Assembly: GCF_022026155.1 (NCBI RefSeq)
Contig: NZ_CP085041.1
Coordinates: 218,306-282,305, forward strand
DNA: 64,000 bases
Reading direction: 5' to 3'
DNA from: Dissulfurimicrobium hydrothermale
GTDB taxonomy: Bacteria; Desulfobacterota; Dissulfuribacteria; Dissulfuribacterales; Sh68
Both the position numbers and the translations under genes were made by a program. Numbering within the stretch: the first letter of the stretch is position 1; every line of letters begins with the position of its first letter. Below, piece after piece: positions 47,905-58,074 of the stretch. The notes under the pieces are model-generated. The model was given only the letters and a program-made list of their open reading frames with translations, searched no databases and had not been told where the DNA came from.

Positions 47905-49073
47905 TGATCAAGGTCCTGGTTGTAGACGACTCACTGGTCTTCCGAAAGATATTGACCGAGGCCCTTGACAAGGATCCAGGCATCAGGATAGTTGGGGCCG
48001 CTGCAAACGGCAAGGAGGCCTTGCAGCTGATAAGGACTCTAAGGCCGCATCTTGTAGTGCTCGACGTCGAGATGCCTGAGATGGACGGCCTTCAGACCCT
48101 GGATGAGATACGCCGTCAGAGGCTCAACGTGGGCGTAATAATGTTTTCAAGCCTTACCATCGAGGGCGCGACAACCACACTTGAGGCCCTGGCAAAGGGT
48201 GCGTTTGATTTCGTGCCCAAACCTACGGGCACAGGGGCGTTTTCAGAGAGCGTAAAGCGCATAAAGGGTGAACTTATACCAAGGATCAGGGCCTATGCCG
48301 AATCCAAGATCAACAGGGTAATACAGAGAGGCCCGATATCATCTCCTCCAACGGCGCCCGTCCCTAAAACACAGAGGCCTACAAGACAGCCGGACCACAC
48401 CCAGATCCCGCCCAAACCGGCGCCAGGGCATTTAAAAGAAACCAGACCTTGCACCACCTCGGCCGCACTGGTCCTGAGACGGCTCTTCAGCCCCGAGGCC
48501 GTAGCGATCGGCGTCTCGACAGGCGGGCCGAACGCGTTGAACGACGTCATTCCGAGACTCCCGGGCAATTTCGGTCTGCCGATATTCCTTGTGCAGCACA
48601 TGCCGCCTGTCTTTACAACCCAACTTGCCAAGAGGCTTAATGACAGATCGACCCTTAAGGTGGTCGAGGCGCAAGACGGTATGCTGGTCGAACCTGCAAC
48701 GGTCTATGTAGCGCCAGGCGATTTCCATATGGAGGTGGACGGTGAAAAAAACAATAGGATAATAAGACTTAACCAGGATCCGCCAGTCAATAGCTGCAGG
48801 CCGGCGGTCGATGTGCTGTTTCAATCTATAGCACGGGTCTATGGGGGCAGGGCCATCGCAGTAGTCATGACCGGCATGGGCCAGGACGGCTTCGCTGGCT
48901 GCCGGGAGTTGAAGGACAAAGGGGCCGTGATCATCGCCCAGGACAAAGAAACCTGCATAGTCTGGGGGATGCCAAGGTTCGTAGCCGAGGCTGGACTTGC
49001 GGACAGGATAGCCCCGCTGGACAAGATAGCGGAATACATACTTGAATTTTCTATGAGAGGGGGCAGGAGATGA
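47901..49073 (+). CDS. cheB: Chemotaxis protein-glutamate methylesterase
   Basis: The 390-residue protein has an N-terminal receiver (VLVVDDSLVFRKILTEAL, VVLDVEMPEMDGLQT), a proline-rich linker about residues 145-185, and a methylesterase domain with catalytic Ser in AIGVSTGGPNAL, His in LVQHMPPVFT and Asp in MTGMGQDG. It demethylates or deamidates MCP glutamates. It overlaps cheY and cheR by 4 bp each. Confidence 0.96.
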   Translation: MMIKVLVVDDSLVFRKILTEALDKDPGIRIVGAAANGKEALQLIRTLRPHLVVLDVEMPEMDGLQTLDEIRRQRLNVGVIMFSSLTIEGATTTLEALAKGAFDFVPKPTGTGAFSESVKRIKGELIPRIRAYAESKINRVIQRGPISSPPTAPVPKTQRPTRQPDHTQIPPKPAPGHLKETRPCTTSAALVLRRLFSPEAVAIGVSTGGPNALNDVIPRLPGNFGLPIFLVQHMPPVFTTQLAKRLNDRSTLKVVEAQDGMLVEPATVYVAPGDFHMEVDGEKNNRIIRLNQDPPVNSCRPAVDVLFQSIARVYGGRAIAVVMTGMGQDGFAGCRELKDKGAVIIAQDKETCIVWGMPRFVAEAGLADRIAPLDKIAEYILEFSMRGGRR

Positions 49074-49891
49074 TCACCCCCGAACAATTCCGCTTCTTTG
49101 CAGACCTAGTAAGATCGGCAAGCGGCATCAGCTTGACAATGGGCAAGGAATACCTAGTCGAGAGCAGACTGAATGAACTCTCAAAACTCTTGAATCTACG
49201 CGATATCGACGAACTTTACCATAAGGCCGTGCGCCAGATGACGCCTCAACTCAAAAATCAGATAATTGAGGCCATGACCACCAATGAGACATATTTTTTC
49301 AGGGATCAGCACCCCTTTGATGCGCTCAAGACCAAGGTCATACCTGAACTCCTTGCAGGAAAGGGTGCCGATGCCAAACTTAAATTCTGGAGCGCTGCCT
49401 GCTCAACAGGCCAGGAGCCTTACAGCATAGCGATGATCATAGCCGAACACTTTAGACACCTTGCAAACGGCAAGGTTGAAATCCTGGCAACCGATATCTC
49501 AAAACAGGCCATCGAAAAAGGGGCGGCCGGGAGATTCACCCAGGTTGAGGCCAACAGGGGCCTACCCATTACCATGCTCATCAAGTATTTCAGGCAACAG
49601 GGGGCGTTTTGGGTGATAAACGATGACATCAAAAATATGGTATATTTTAAAATATTGAATCTTATAGATCCCTTTACAGGGGTCAACGGTTTCGATGTGA
49701 TCTTCTGCCGCTATGTCCTTATATATTTTGATCAAGAGACAAAACAGCAGATAATTCAAAAACTGGAGAAGGCTTTGAACCCGGGCGGATACCTCTTCTT
49801 CGGGGCCACAGAGACGCCGACAGGCCTTTCTCCGGCTATGGAGAGGCTGACCATAGGAAAGACCACCTGTTGGCGTAAAAAGAGACATTGA
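49070..49891 (+). CDS. cheR: MCP methyltransferase
   Basis: The 273-residue protein has an all-helical N-terminal domain (FFADLVRSASGISLTMGKEYLVESRL), the TTNETYFFRD motif, a SAM-binding WSAACSTGQEPYSIAM, and FDVIFCRYVLIYFDQETKQQII. It methylates receptor glutamates with SAM. No C-terminal VAQTTPAT-type or TPR extension is present. Confidence 0.95.
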   Translation: MITPEQFRFFADLVRSASGISLTMGKEYLVESRLNELSKLLNLRDIDELYHKAVRQMTPQLKNQIIEAMTTNETYFFRDQHPFDALKTKVIPELLAGKGADAKLKFWSAACSTGQEPYSIAMIIAEHFRHLANGKVEILATDISKQAIEKGAAGRFTQVEANRGLPITMLIKYFRQQGAFWVINDDIKNMVYFKILNLIDPFTGVNGFDVIFCRYVLIYFDQETKQQIIQKLEKALNPGGYLFFGATETPTGLSPAMERLTIGKTTCWRKKRH

Positions 49892-49967
49892 ATGATGGAT
49901 GAAAGGGTTTTAATTAAACATTTAATTAATATCAAACATTAAAATCAACCATTAGGGGGTAAGAATC

Positions 49968-51878
49968 ATGCCGGACATCTTGAAGACCTCAACCATCAAG
50001 ACGAAACTTCTCATACTCATTACTGTCATCGGGCTTTTTTCCGTCGTCTGCGGCGTAATCTATATGAATTATACCAAAAGCCACCTGACAGACATGACGA
50101 TCAAGAACCAAATCCACAACCTGCGCGCCGAGGTCGACGCCTCTTTAGCAAAAAAGGGCGATTTCGGGCTCTCGGTCATTATAGGCATTGCTGAAAACGG
50201 CACGATCTCAAAGGCCCTGAAGGAAAACGACAGAGACCTTGCGATTGCGCGTCTTGACGGCATGATCGATGCCTACAAACAAAACGGCAAGAATATAAAG
50301 ATACATATCCATACGGCGGACCTGAAGTCCTTTGTGCGGAGCTGGGCTCAGGATAAATTCGGAGATGACATCTCGTTTCGTGATTCACTCAGGAAGGTAA
50401 AGGAAGAGAAAAAGGCCATGAGTTTTATCGAGGTGGGCCGCGACGGGCTTGCCATCAGGGCCATCTCGCCGATAATCAGGGATGGGCAGTATCTGGGGTC
50501 GGTGGAGCTTCTCGATGGCACTGGGGAGATTAGCCGCAAGTTTGCAAAGGAACAAAAGAAATACATCACGCTCTTGAATAAAGATGTCATCAATACGGCC
50601 ACGCTCATAAGCGGGCACACCGATGTTGGGGATGGGTTTTATGTAGCCAACGACAAGTGGTTCGACAAAGATATTATAGATTTCGCCAGAGGTCTCGATT
50701 ATCCTAAACTCCTGAAGGACGGCTATCTCCTGACCGACAAATATTTCATAACATTCAGTCCGCTCAAGGACTTCAAGGGACAGGAGATTGGGATAAATCT
50801 GGTCGGAGAAGATGCATCCGTGTTGAAGGAAAAGATCGGGGGCATGGAGAGCGTAGCCTATACGTTCATCTCTCTGATAATCGCCCTGACCATATTCATG
50901 GCCCTTGCCATAACCTTCTTCAACATGAAGATTATAATCGGCCCGCTCAACAAGACCGTCTCCTTTGCGCAGGCCCTGGCCGAGGGCGATTTCACGACAA
51001 GGCTAGACATAGACAAACACGATGAGATAGGCGCCCTGGCAAAGGCACTCACAGAGGCCAAGGACCAGCTTGCCGACATGATAAAGGGCGTGGACAGGGC
51101 TGCGGGTTATGTGTTTGAGGAATCGAATACGCTCGGCGGCTCCACAGAGGAACTTGCAGGCGTTGCGGCTGAGGTCAGAAACAGATCGGAAGAGATAAAA
51201 CACGGGGCCGAAAGGGCGGGCGCCGGGGTTTCGAGCCTTGCTGCGGCCATGGAAGAAATGACAGCCACCATCTCCGAGATCGCCCAAAATACAAACGGCG
51301 CAAGGAATATCGCGGTACAGGCGAGCGATGAGGCCAAAAACGCCCAAGAGATCATACACAGACTCGCCGAGGCCTCGGCCAAGATAGGCGAGACCAGCAA
51401 GATCATCGGGAGCATCGCGGAACAAACAAACCTCCTGGCGCTCAATGCCACCATCGAGGCGGCCAGGGCGGGTGAGGCAGGCAAGGGCTTTGCCGTAGTA
51501 GCCAACGAGGTCAAGGAGCTCGCCAAACAGACAGGTACATCCGTCGTCGAGATCGACGAGATCGTAAAAGGACTTCAGCAAGGGGCCAGGGAATCCGTGA
51601 GTGTCGTCGAACAGGTCGTTGGGACGATTCAACAGATGACCGAGCATTCCGACAGCATCGCCGCCGCCGTTGAAGAACAGACTGCCACAGTGAGCGAGAT
51701 CAGCCGCCGGGCGCAGGATGTCAACTCAGAGGTCGGCGAAATAATAAATATGATTACAAACGTAGCGTCGGCCGGTGAAAAGACCAGCGAAAGTGCACAG
51801 ACGGTGAAAACGGCCTCGGACAAACTGAAAGACCTCTCTGAAGAACTCAGAGAGCGTCTCGGCGTATTCAGGCTTTAA
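49968..51878 (+). CDS. Methyl-accepting chemotaxis protein
   Basis: The 636-residue receptor has membrane helix 1 (about 14-33: [20 protein letters not shown]), a periplasmic domain of about 260 residues of the single-Cache/double-Cache type, helix 2 near residue 300, a HAMP domain ([24 protein letters not shown]) and the signalling tip [21 protein letters not shown]. The ligand is unknown. It lies inside the che operon and probably is its dedicated receptor. GGGGG precedes the ATG. Confidence 0.94.
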   Translation: MPDILKTSTIKTKLLILITVIGLFSVVCGVIYMNYTKSHLTDMTIKNQIHNLRAEVDASLAKKGDFGLSVIIGIAENGTISKALKENDRDLAIARLDGMIDAYKQNGKNIKIHIHTADLKSFVRSWAQDKFGDDISFRDSLRKVKEEKKAMSFIEVGRDGLAIRAISPIIRDGQYLGSVELLDGTGEISRKFAKEQKKYITLLNKDVINTATLISGHTDVGDGFYVANDKWFDKDIIDFARGLDYPKLLKDGYLLTDKYFITFSPLKDFKGQEIGINLVGEDASVLKEKIGGMESVAYTFISLIIALTIFMALAITFFNMKIIIGPLNKTVSFAQALAEGDFTTRLDIDKHDEIGALAKALTEAKDQLADMIKGVDRAAGYVFEESNTLGGSTEELAGVAAEVRNRSEEIKHGAERAGAGVSSLAAAMEEMTATISEIAQNTNGARNIAVQASDEAKNAQEIIHRLAEASAKIGETSKIIGSIAEQTNLLALNATIEAARAGEAGKGFAVVANEVKELAKQTGTSVVEIDEIVKGLQQGARESVSVVEQVVGTIQQMTEHSDSIAAAVEEQTATVSEISRRAQDVNSEVGEIINMITNVASAGEKTSESAQTVKTASDKLKDLSEELRERLGVFRL

Positions 51879-51892
51879 ATCGGGAGGCGGCT

Positions 51893-54676
51893 ATGGCCAT
51901 AGAAAACGATATCCTCAAAGACTTTCTGTCGGAATGTAAAGAAAACCTCGAATTGCTCGACCAGCAGTTCGTCGAGCTGGAGCAAAAACCTGAAGACGCC
52001 GAACTCATAAAGAGCATCTTCAGGACTATTCATACCATAAAGGGGACATCCGGCTTCTTCGGCTTCACGACCCTTGAAGCAATCGCCCATTTCGGAGAAG
52101 ATATACTCTCCAAACTCAGGGACGGGACGATCAGAAACAATGAAGACATCACAACGATGCTTTTGAGGGCAGTCGACCACATAAAGGCCATCATTGTCGC
52201 ACTTGAACAGACAGGCAAGGAGCCGGACGACCTGACATACCTGGACTTCATTGTGGAACTGAGGAATTTCGCCGAGAAGGTCATAAAACAGCCGGCGCGG
52301 ACATCCCCGTCCGAAACCGCCCAGACTGAGGTATCGGGTGTGGAGGCTGGGCCCAGCGCATCGACCGCTGCGATAGAACAGGCCGCCGCGACACCAAAGA
52401 TCCCAGAAACAGGTACTGAAATGGGTACTGAATCGGAGACACCGACACCGCTTAGGTCGGAGGCACCGAAGAAAACAACTAACGCCTCCGAATCCGAAAG
52501 GCCCGAATCCAGTCAATCCGTCTCTCCACCGCCGACACAGCAGCACCTCACCGAGACCCATGTACGCGTAGACGTCCAGCTCCTCGACAACCTCATGAAC
52601 CTAGCCGGCGAGTTGGTCCTTTCAAGAAACAGGTTGACGCAGCTCGCCAACCAGATGAACAATATCGATCTGTTGGCTGCAAATCAGCACATGAGCCTGA
52701 TAGTCACTGAGATGCAGACACAGATCATGAAGACCAGGATGCAGCCGATCGGAAACGTCTTCAACAAGTTCCCCAGGATCGTCCGCGACCTTGCAAAAGC
52801 CGCACAGAAACAGATACAGCTCCGGATAGAAGGCGCAGAGACCGAGCTTGACCGCTCGATAATCGAATCCATCAAGGATCCGCTTACTCATATGGTGAGA
52901 AACTCCATAGACCACGGGATAGAACCGGCGGATATCCGTATCCAGAAAGACAAGCCGGCGGTAGGCGTATTGGTCATGCGCGCCTACCATGAAGGCGGCC
53001 AGGTGATCATAGAGATACAGGACGACGGCGCAGGCATAGATCCTAAAAAGATCAGGGCAAAGGCCGTCGAAAAGGGGCTGCTCACCCCTGAAAAGGCGCA
53101 GGCGCTCTCGGACAGAGACGCCCTCATGCTCATATTCCAGCCCGGTTTCTCCACCGCTGAGAAGGTCACCAATATCTCGGGCCGGGGTGTAGGCATGGAT
53201 GTTGTGAAGACAAATATCGAAAAACTGGGCGGTGTGGTCGACCTTCAGAGTGAACCCGGCGTCGGGACAACCGTAAAGATAAAGATCCCCTTGACGCTGG
53301 CCATCATACCGGCGCTCATAGTCAAAACAGCCGGGGAACGCTATGCCATACCCCAGGTAAACCTTGTGGAGCTGGTGCATCTGCAACCCGAGACCATCGC
53401 AAGGGATGTGCAGCTCATAGGGAATGCGGAATTCTATCGTCTTCGCGGCCAGATACTACCCCTTGTAAGACTCAGAGACATCTTCAAGCTTGGGCGGGGT
53501 GCAGACGCGGGTGCCACGACATCATCATCCAAATCCAATGCCGACAATGCCGTGACAGTCGAGGCAGCCGATCATGAAACCATGAACATAGTCGTACTGA
53601 ACTCGGGGGAAAGACAGTTCGGACTCGTAGTCGATAGCATAAACGACTCTGAGGAGATCGTAGTAAAACCCCTCGGTGACCACTTGAAACACATCCCGTG
53701 TTATGCCGGCACCACTCTCATGGGAGACGGTAGGGCCGCATTGATCCTAGATGTGGTTGGCATAGCGTCCACCCTAAACCTCAGGGCCGAGGAGACACTG
53801 AAGCAGACTAAGTTGGTGGCCGAAAGCGGGGTCAAGGAAGAAGATCAGCAATTCTTGCTCCTCTTTACTGTAAATCCGGACGAATTCTTCGCCATCCCCC
53901 TCGCACTCGTAAACCGTCTAGACAAGATAAAGGCAAACCGAATCGAGCACATAAGCGGAAGGGAGGTCATTCAGTACCGCAAAAAGTCCATGCCGGTCAT
54001 TCGACTGGAAAACTATCTCCCCATTTCGCCCTTGCCCGAACAGGATGAATATCACCTGATAGTCTTTAATATGAACGATAAAGACATAGCATTCCTCGTA
54101 TCGAAGATCGAGGACAGTATAAATATCGCCATAAATGTAGATGAAGAGAACTTCAGGCAGGACGGCATCTTGGGCTCTGCCATCATCAGGGACCGAACCA
54201 CCCTGTTTTTAGACGTATATCAAATAATAAATATGTACAACCCCGACTTCTTCATCAGATACAGGCAAGGCAGCGGTTTCCAGGGCGGCAGGATACTGCT
54301 GGCTGAAGACTCCGGTTTCTATAGAAACCTCTTGAGTTCATACCTGTCATCCGCCGGATTCGATGTGATATCCGCCGAAGACGGCCAGGATGCATGGGAA
54401 AAGCTACAGCAGGAATCCTTCGACATAGTCATCACGGACATAGAGATGCCGAGGCTGAGCGGCTTTGAACTCACCAAAAAGATAAGGGAAGACGAACGGC
54501 TGAAGACCATCCCGGTTATTGTGGTGACCTCGCTTTCCGGTGAGGATGACAAGCGACGGGCCTCCCAGGTGGGGGTGGACGCCTTCCATGCAAAACTGGA
54601 GCGGGATATGGTCCTAAAATCGGTCGAGTCGCTTCTGAACGCCCAAAAAGTTCAAAATCTTGAACAGGCCGCATAG
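51893..54676 (+). CDS. cheA: Hybrid CheA kinase with extra CheW-like domain and receiver
   Basis: The 927-residue protein has an HPt domain with the phospho-His in FRTIHTIKGTSGF, a long Pro/Thr/Glu-rich linker (about 145-215), a P3 dimerisation helix, an ATPase domain with HMVRNSIDHGIE, DDGAGID and GRGVGMDVV, and the P5 CheW-like domain. Then comes a second CheW-like domain (about 645-780) and a C-terminal receiver (RILLAEDSGFYRNLL, DIVITDIEMPRLSG). The extra CheW and receiver are typical of alternative (Acf/Tfp-like) pathways rather than the E. coli form. GGGAGGCGG precedes the ATG. Confidence 0.93.
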   Translation: MAIENDILKDFLSECKENLELLDQQFVELEQKPEDAELIKSIFRTIHTIKGTSGFFGFTTLEAIAHFGEDILSKLRDGTIRNNEDITTMLLRAVDHIKAIIVALEQTGKEPDDLTYLDFIVELRNFAEKVIKQPARTSPSETAQTEVSGVEAGPSASTAAIEQAAATPKIPETGTEMGTESETPTPLRSEAPKKTTNASESERPESSQSVSPPPTQQHLTETHVRVDVQLLDNLMNLAGELVLSRNRLTQLANQMNNIDLLAANQHMSLIVTEMQTQIMKTRMQPIGNVFNKFPRIVRDLAKAAQKQIQLRIEGAETELDRSIIESIKDPLTHMVRNSIDHGIEPADIRIQKDKPAVGVLVMRAYHEGGQVIIEIQDDGAGIDPKKIRAKAVEKGLLTPEKAQALSDRDALMLIFQPGFSTAEKVTNISGRGVGMDVVKTNIEKLGGVVDLQSEPGVGTTVKIKIPLTLAIIPALIVKTAGERYAIPQVNLVELVHLQPETIARDVQLIGNAEFYRLRGQILPLVRLRDIFKLGRGADAGATTSSSKSNADNAVTVEAADHETMNIVVLNSGERQFGLVVDSINDSEEIVVKPLGDHLKHIPCYAGTTLMGDGRAALILDVVGIASTLNLRAEETLKQTKLVAESGVKEEDQQFLLLFTVNPDEFFAIPLALVNRLDKIKANRIEHISGREVIQYRKKSMPVIRLENYLPISPLPEQDEYHLIVFNMNDKDIAFLVSKIEDSINIAINVDEENFRQDGILGSAIIRDRTTLFLDVYQIINMYNPDFFIRYRQGSGFQGGRILLAEDSGFYRNLLSSYLSSAGFDVISAEDGQDAWEKLQQESFDIVITDIEMPRLSGFELTKKIREDERLKTIPVIVVTSLSGEDDKRRASQVGVDAFHAKLERDMVLKSVESLLNAQKVQNLEQAA

Positions 54677-54709
54677 CCAAGGTTGGAAAGTCGAAAGGAG
54701 GAAAGACAA

Positions 54710-55264
54710 ATGGAACGGCGATCAGTAAGCGCCATACCGGCGAAGACGAATAATACAGCCCTGGCCGGTACCGACAACGGCATCGACGAAATTATAGCCG
54801 TCGAGCAGACCAGGCAGTTTGTTACATTTTATGCGGGTAAGCACTTCTTTGGCTTACCTATCGACAATGTGATAGAGATCAACCGCTGTCTCAATGTGAC
54901 CCCGGTACCGCTTGCACCCGACTATGTCTCCGGGGTCGTAAACCTGAGGGGGCACATACTCACCGCCATACACCTTGGACGGCGCATAGGACTTGAAAAT
55001 ACAAACGAACCAAAAGAATACAACAACGTAATAGTAGGCAGGCGTGAGGAACCAATAAGTCTGCTTGTAGAACATATCGGAGACGTCATATCGGTACCCA
55101 AGGCCGAGATAGAACCGCCACCCGATCTATTGGCGGGCATCAACGTAAAATTTGTAAAAGAGGTATGTAAGCTGCCTGGCAAACTCCTGGTCATCCTCGA
55201 CTGCAACGCCCTTGAAAGCCAGGGCCTCTCGAGCCGTCGCAGGAGCAGTGCCGGAAACATATAG
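54710..55264 (+). CDS. cheW: CheW coupling protein
   Basis: The 184-residue protein has the CheW beta-barrel: TFYAGKHFFGLPIDNVIEINRCLNVTPVPLAPDYVSGVVNLRGHILTAIHLGRRIG. It links receptor to CheA. I use the ATG at 54710, which has AAAGGAGG 7 bp upstream, rather than the TTG at 54683. It is the last core gene of the che operon. Confidence 0.93.
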   Translation: MERRSVSAIPAKTNNTALAGTDNGIDEIIAVEQTRQFVTFYAGKHFFGLPIDNVIEINRCLNVTPVPLAPDYVSGVVNLRGHILTAIHLGRRIGLENTNEPKEYNNVIVGRREEPISLLVEHIGDVISVPKAEIEPPPDLLAGINVKFVKEVCKLPGKLLVILDCNALESQGLSSRRRSSAGNI

Positions 55265-55295
55265 TCAATGATATTGCTTATGAAAAAAGGAGTTT

Positions 55296-56327
55296 ATGGT
55301 ATTGGCAATCAGCCGACATGATCGTGATGGAGATCCGTGGATGGTGCTCGGTCTTTCTCCTGGCGCGAGCCGCGAGGAGATCAGGCAGGCATACAGAAGG
55401 CTGGTGAGGCTTTGCCATCCTGATATTACAAGGCCTTCCTTGCACGGCATAGACACCTTTTTGCGCATCAGGGCCGCCTATGAGCAACTCATCCAAGGTC
55501 TCACTAACATAACACCCGGACACACAAAGACAACGAACAAGCCAGATCGTAATGAGATCGAAGACGGGGCGTTCTTTTTTTTGAATGTCACCGCCGAAGA
55601 GGCATTTCGTGGGGCTGCAAAAAAGATAACAATTGCCGACAGGGAGGCCATATGCCCTGAATGCAGCGGCTCCGGACGCGCCTATGCGGATCCAGCGGCA
55701 ACAAGAAACGGCATATGCATATGCGCAGACTGCAACGGCACAGGGCGCCGGGCCTTGGTATGGGGCACCGAAAACTTGTTTGTCGTCTGTGCCACATGCT
55801 CCGGAACGGGCTACGTAGGCCAACCGCCATGTAGGCTTTGCCGGGGCAGGGGGTGTATCGTCATAACAAGGGACATAACCGTTCGCCTACCGAAAGGGGT
55901 TAGGAACGGCGAGGTGTTGAGGCTCCAGGGACAGGGTCCATGGCGTGCGGACAAAAATGCAAGGGATCCGGCCTTTGTGGAAATAAGGGTGGAATTCCCT
56001 GAAGGCTGGAGGCTTGACGGCCTTGATATCTATACAAGACTCGACATCGACATCTGGACCGCGCTTATGGGGGGCAAGGTAAGCGTGGCGGCGATCGACA
56101 GCACCTTACTCATAGATATACCTCCAGGGCTTGCGCAGGGAGAAATCATCACCGTAGCCGACAAGGGCTGGACAAACGAGACTGGTGAGAGGGGAAGACT
56201 TTTCCTAGCTGCAAACCTGATCCTTCCCAAGGGTAAACCGCCAAATGAGGCGATGGCGCTAATAAACCTCCTCAAAAACCTCTGGCCAACAGACAATGCC
56301 AGGCGGCAGGCCCTGCCTAGCACCTAG
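55296..56327 (+). CDS. DnaJ-like co-chaperone without G/F region
   Basis: The 343-residue protein has a J domain with HPD (YRRLVRLCHPDITRP, residues ~15-65), a spacer, four CxxCxGxG-type zinc repeats (CPECSGSG, CADCNGTG, CATCSGTG, CRLCRGRG) and a DnaJ C-terminal substrate domain. The glycine/phenylalanine-rich linker of true DnaJ is missing and the zinc region is reached through a charged linker. It stimulates a DnaK-type ATPase. AAAAGGAG precedes the ATG, 31 bp after cheW, so it may be cotranscribed with the che genes. Confidence 0.85.
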   Translation: MVLAISRHDRDGDPWMVLGLSPGASREEIRQAYRRLVRLCHPDITRPSLHGIDTFLRIRAAYEQLIQGLTNITPGHTKTTNKPDRNEIEDGAFFFLNVTAEEAFRGAAKKITIADREAICPECSGSGRAYADPAATRNGICICADCNGTGRRALVWGTENLFVVCATCSGTGYVGQPPCRLCRGRGCIVITRDITVRLPKGVRNGEVLRLQGQGPWRADKNARDPAFVEIRVEFPEGWRLDGLDIYTRLDIDIWTALMGGKVSVAAIDSTLLIDIPPGLAQGEIITVADKGWTNETGERGRLFLAANLILPKGKPPNEAMALINLLKNLWPTDNARRQALPST

Positions 56328-56372
56328 CAAGGCAATGCGCCTATCCAGCCCGACAACTGATTGTCCATTCAG

Positions 56373-56975
56373 TTATACAAGCACTACAGACATTGTCGTT
56401 ACACAGACAGAGGGATGACGATCCGAGGGTCCCGATGTCCATCCTGCGGCAGGCCGGCGGGTAAACAGCCTTGAATCCGGCGCCAGCCTTTGCACCTGGC
56501 GCTCTTTTAGCCTGGACCTGATGTGCTGCACCAAAATCCTTCGCGACCAGCCATGTTTGATGGTCTGGCGGGCATACCAAAGCCGAGTGTTTGGCTCGTC
56601 CAGTTTCTCCAGCAGTGTCAGGTTGTGATACCATGAAATTTGTGCAAGTGTCTCTTGTACGGTTGTCTGATCCGGCCAGGCCGCGGCAAAGGCGCGCATG
56701 TATTTGAGGTTCCGCGGCGATAACCCCTTCATGCCAGGAAAGGCCTCGTGCAGGTCCCTGGCTAGCCGGTCGATGACCTTGGCCCCCCAGCCTGACCGGG
56801 CCTGCCGCACCAGAATCATCCGCCCAACTTCCCAATACAGGAGCACCATGGCCGAATTGGCCGTTGATACATTCCGCATGCGTTCTTCCTGAATAAAGTG
56901 CGCCCAATTATCAAGACAGTAAGACGGCGTTTTTAAGTTACACTTTGAGCCTGCTTTATTAATTGTTCCTGCCAT
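56373..56975 (-). pseudogene. DUF1016 (YhcG-like) protein, C-terminal nuclease lost
   Basis: Residues ~25-165 match the DUF1016 N-terminal domain (NSAMVLLYWEVGRMILVRQARSGWGAKVIDRLARDL, GLSPRNLKYMRAFAAAWP, ISWYHNLTLLEKL, WSRRILVQHIRSRLKERQ). The family normally continues into a PD-(D/E)XK nuclease domain of about 170 residues; here the frame runs into unrelated sequence and ends. It is probably a defunct remnant of mobile or defence DNA. Confidence 0.7.
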
Positions 56976-57022
56976 AACAAATCTCTGCCGGTGTCTGTAT
57001 GCTGCGCCTTATGCTGAAAACA

Positions 57023-57063
57023 ATATAAAATTATAAGGCCTTTGACCTTATTGACCAAAGGCC
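57023..57063 (-). terminator. Intrinsic terminator of split-Soret-like gene
   Basis: Read on the minus strand, GGCCTTTG pairs with CAAAGGCC across an 11-base loop and is followed by a TTATAATTTTATATTGTTTT tract. It lies 28 bp after the stop of the gene at 57091-57894. Confidence 0.75.
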
Positions 57064-57090
57064 CACTCAATACAACACCCTCTTTTTTAA

Positions 57091-57894
57091 TTAAGAGGCT
57101 TTCTCACGCTTTTTGCTTGAAGGCGGTGTTGGAACGTTTGAACCATGACATTCTTCGCAGTTGCCCTGTGCCGTTATGTCATATTCTTCCGGCGGGAATA
57201 GGCCCTTGGTTTCATATTTGCCGTCTTTCCATTCATTCAAAAGCTCTACGACACGGTAGGTTACGCTTGCAGCAACACGGGCGCACCTGTCCTTTCTCTC
57301 TGGGCTTCCAAGCGGTTTATTCGCGGCCTTCATCCATTTACCTACTGAAATATGACAAAGCGGAGAATGGCTTACGGTGTGTGGTAATCCGGCGGTTGTT
57401 TTCGGATTCTTTGGAACAAAGACCGGCATATTCGCATCCGAATACCACTGCATCACCTCGGAACCCATCAGTATGGCGTCCGTGTGGTTTTCCCATACGC
57501 TTGGTTCAAGTTTCTCTGGCCCAACTATCATATTTATGACCATAGTCGCCCCTGCAAGCGAACCGCATATCGTCCCCCAGCCGCAGGTGCCCCCTTCAAG
57601 ATAAATAAAGTGATCAATGGGAAATGCCTTATAAGGCCCGCCCGCCTTTTCCCTGAGCTGGCCAAAGATACTGCTGATTACAGCTCCTCCGCAGTATAGC
57701 CTGTACCACTCCTTGTAGGCTATCTCGGCGCTCGTTGCGGGATCAAGCTTCACATAAGGCCACGGCCACCTTTCAGATGGCTGACCCTTGGCCTCTGCCG
57801 AAGGCAGGCCACTTAACTGGGCATAGGCTGCCCCCACCGCAAGCGCGCTTGCCCCCGCAATAAATCCCCTTCTCGACAACTTGTTGTCAAACAT
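57091..57894 (-). CDS. Tat-exported split-Soret cytochrome-like protein
   Basis: The 267-residue protein has a Tat signal (SRRGFIAGASALAVGAAYA). It shows the C-GCAxxG-C-C pattern of redox proteins related to split-Soret cytochrome c: YCGGAVISSIFG, GGTCGWGTICGSLAGA, LCHIS. One CxxCH heme motif is present near the C-terminus (NCEECHGSN). The Desulfovibrio split-Soret protein binds two hemes per subunit; only one standard motif is seen here. It should sit in the periplasm. A 22-bp palindrome lies just upstream. Confidence 0.75.
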   Translation of the reverse strand: MFDNKLSRRGFIAGASALAVGAAYAQLSGLPSAEAKGQPSERWPWPYVKLDPATSAEIAYKEWYRLYCGGAVISSIFGQLREKAGGPYKAFPIDHFIYLEGGTCGWGTICGSLAGATMVINMIVGPEKLEPSVWENHTDAILMGSEVMQWYSDANMPVFVPKNPKTTAGLPHTVSHSPLCHISVGKWMKAANKPLGSPERKDRCARVAASVTYRVVELLNEWKDGKYETKGLFPPEEYDITAQGNCEECHGSNVPTPPSSKKREKAS

Positions 57895-57913
57895 GCGATC
57901 CTCCCTGGTTAAG

Positions 57914-57935
57914 GTTATATTTATTTAAATATAAC
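57914..57935. promoter_or_regulatory. 22-bp palindrome upstream of split-Soret-like gene
   Basis: The arm GTTATATTTA and its reverse complement are separated by two bases, 20 bp upstream of the ATG at 57894. TTGACA lies further upstream on the minus strand. The position suits an operator. The sequence does not match the FNR consensus. Confidence 0.45.
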
Positions 57936-58074
57936 GATATAGAAACAAAGATTGCTTATTTTGTCAAGACTAAAAATTATCTAAAATTATCTATCTAAAA
58001 ACCCTGTCTGCCCGCGCCGCCCTGAGATCTGTAAGTCGAGCGGAACATACGGAACCTCGTTCAGTTGTGGAATT

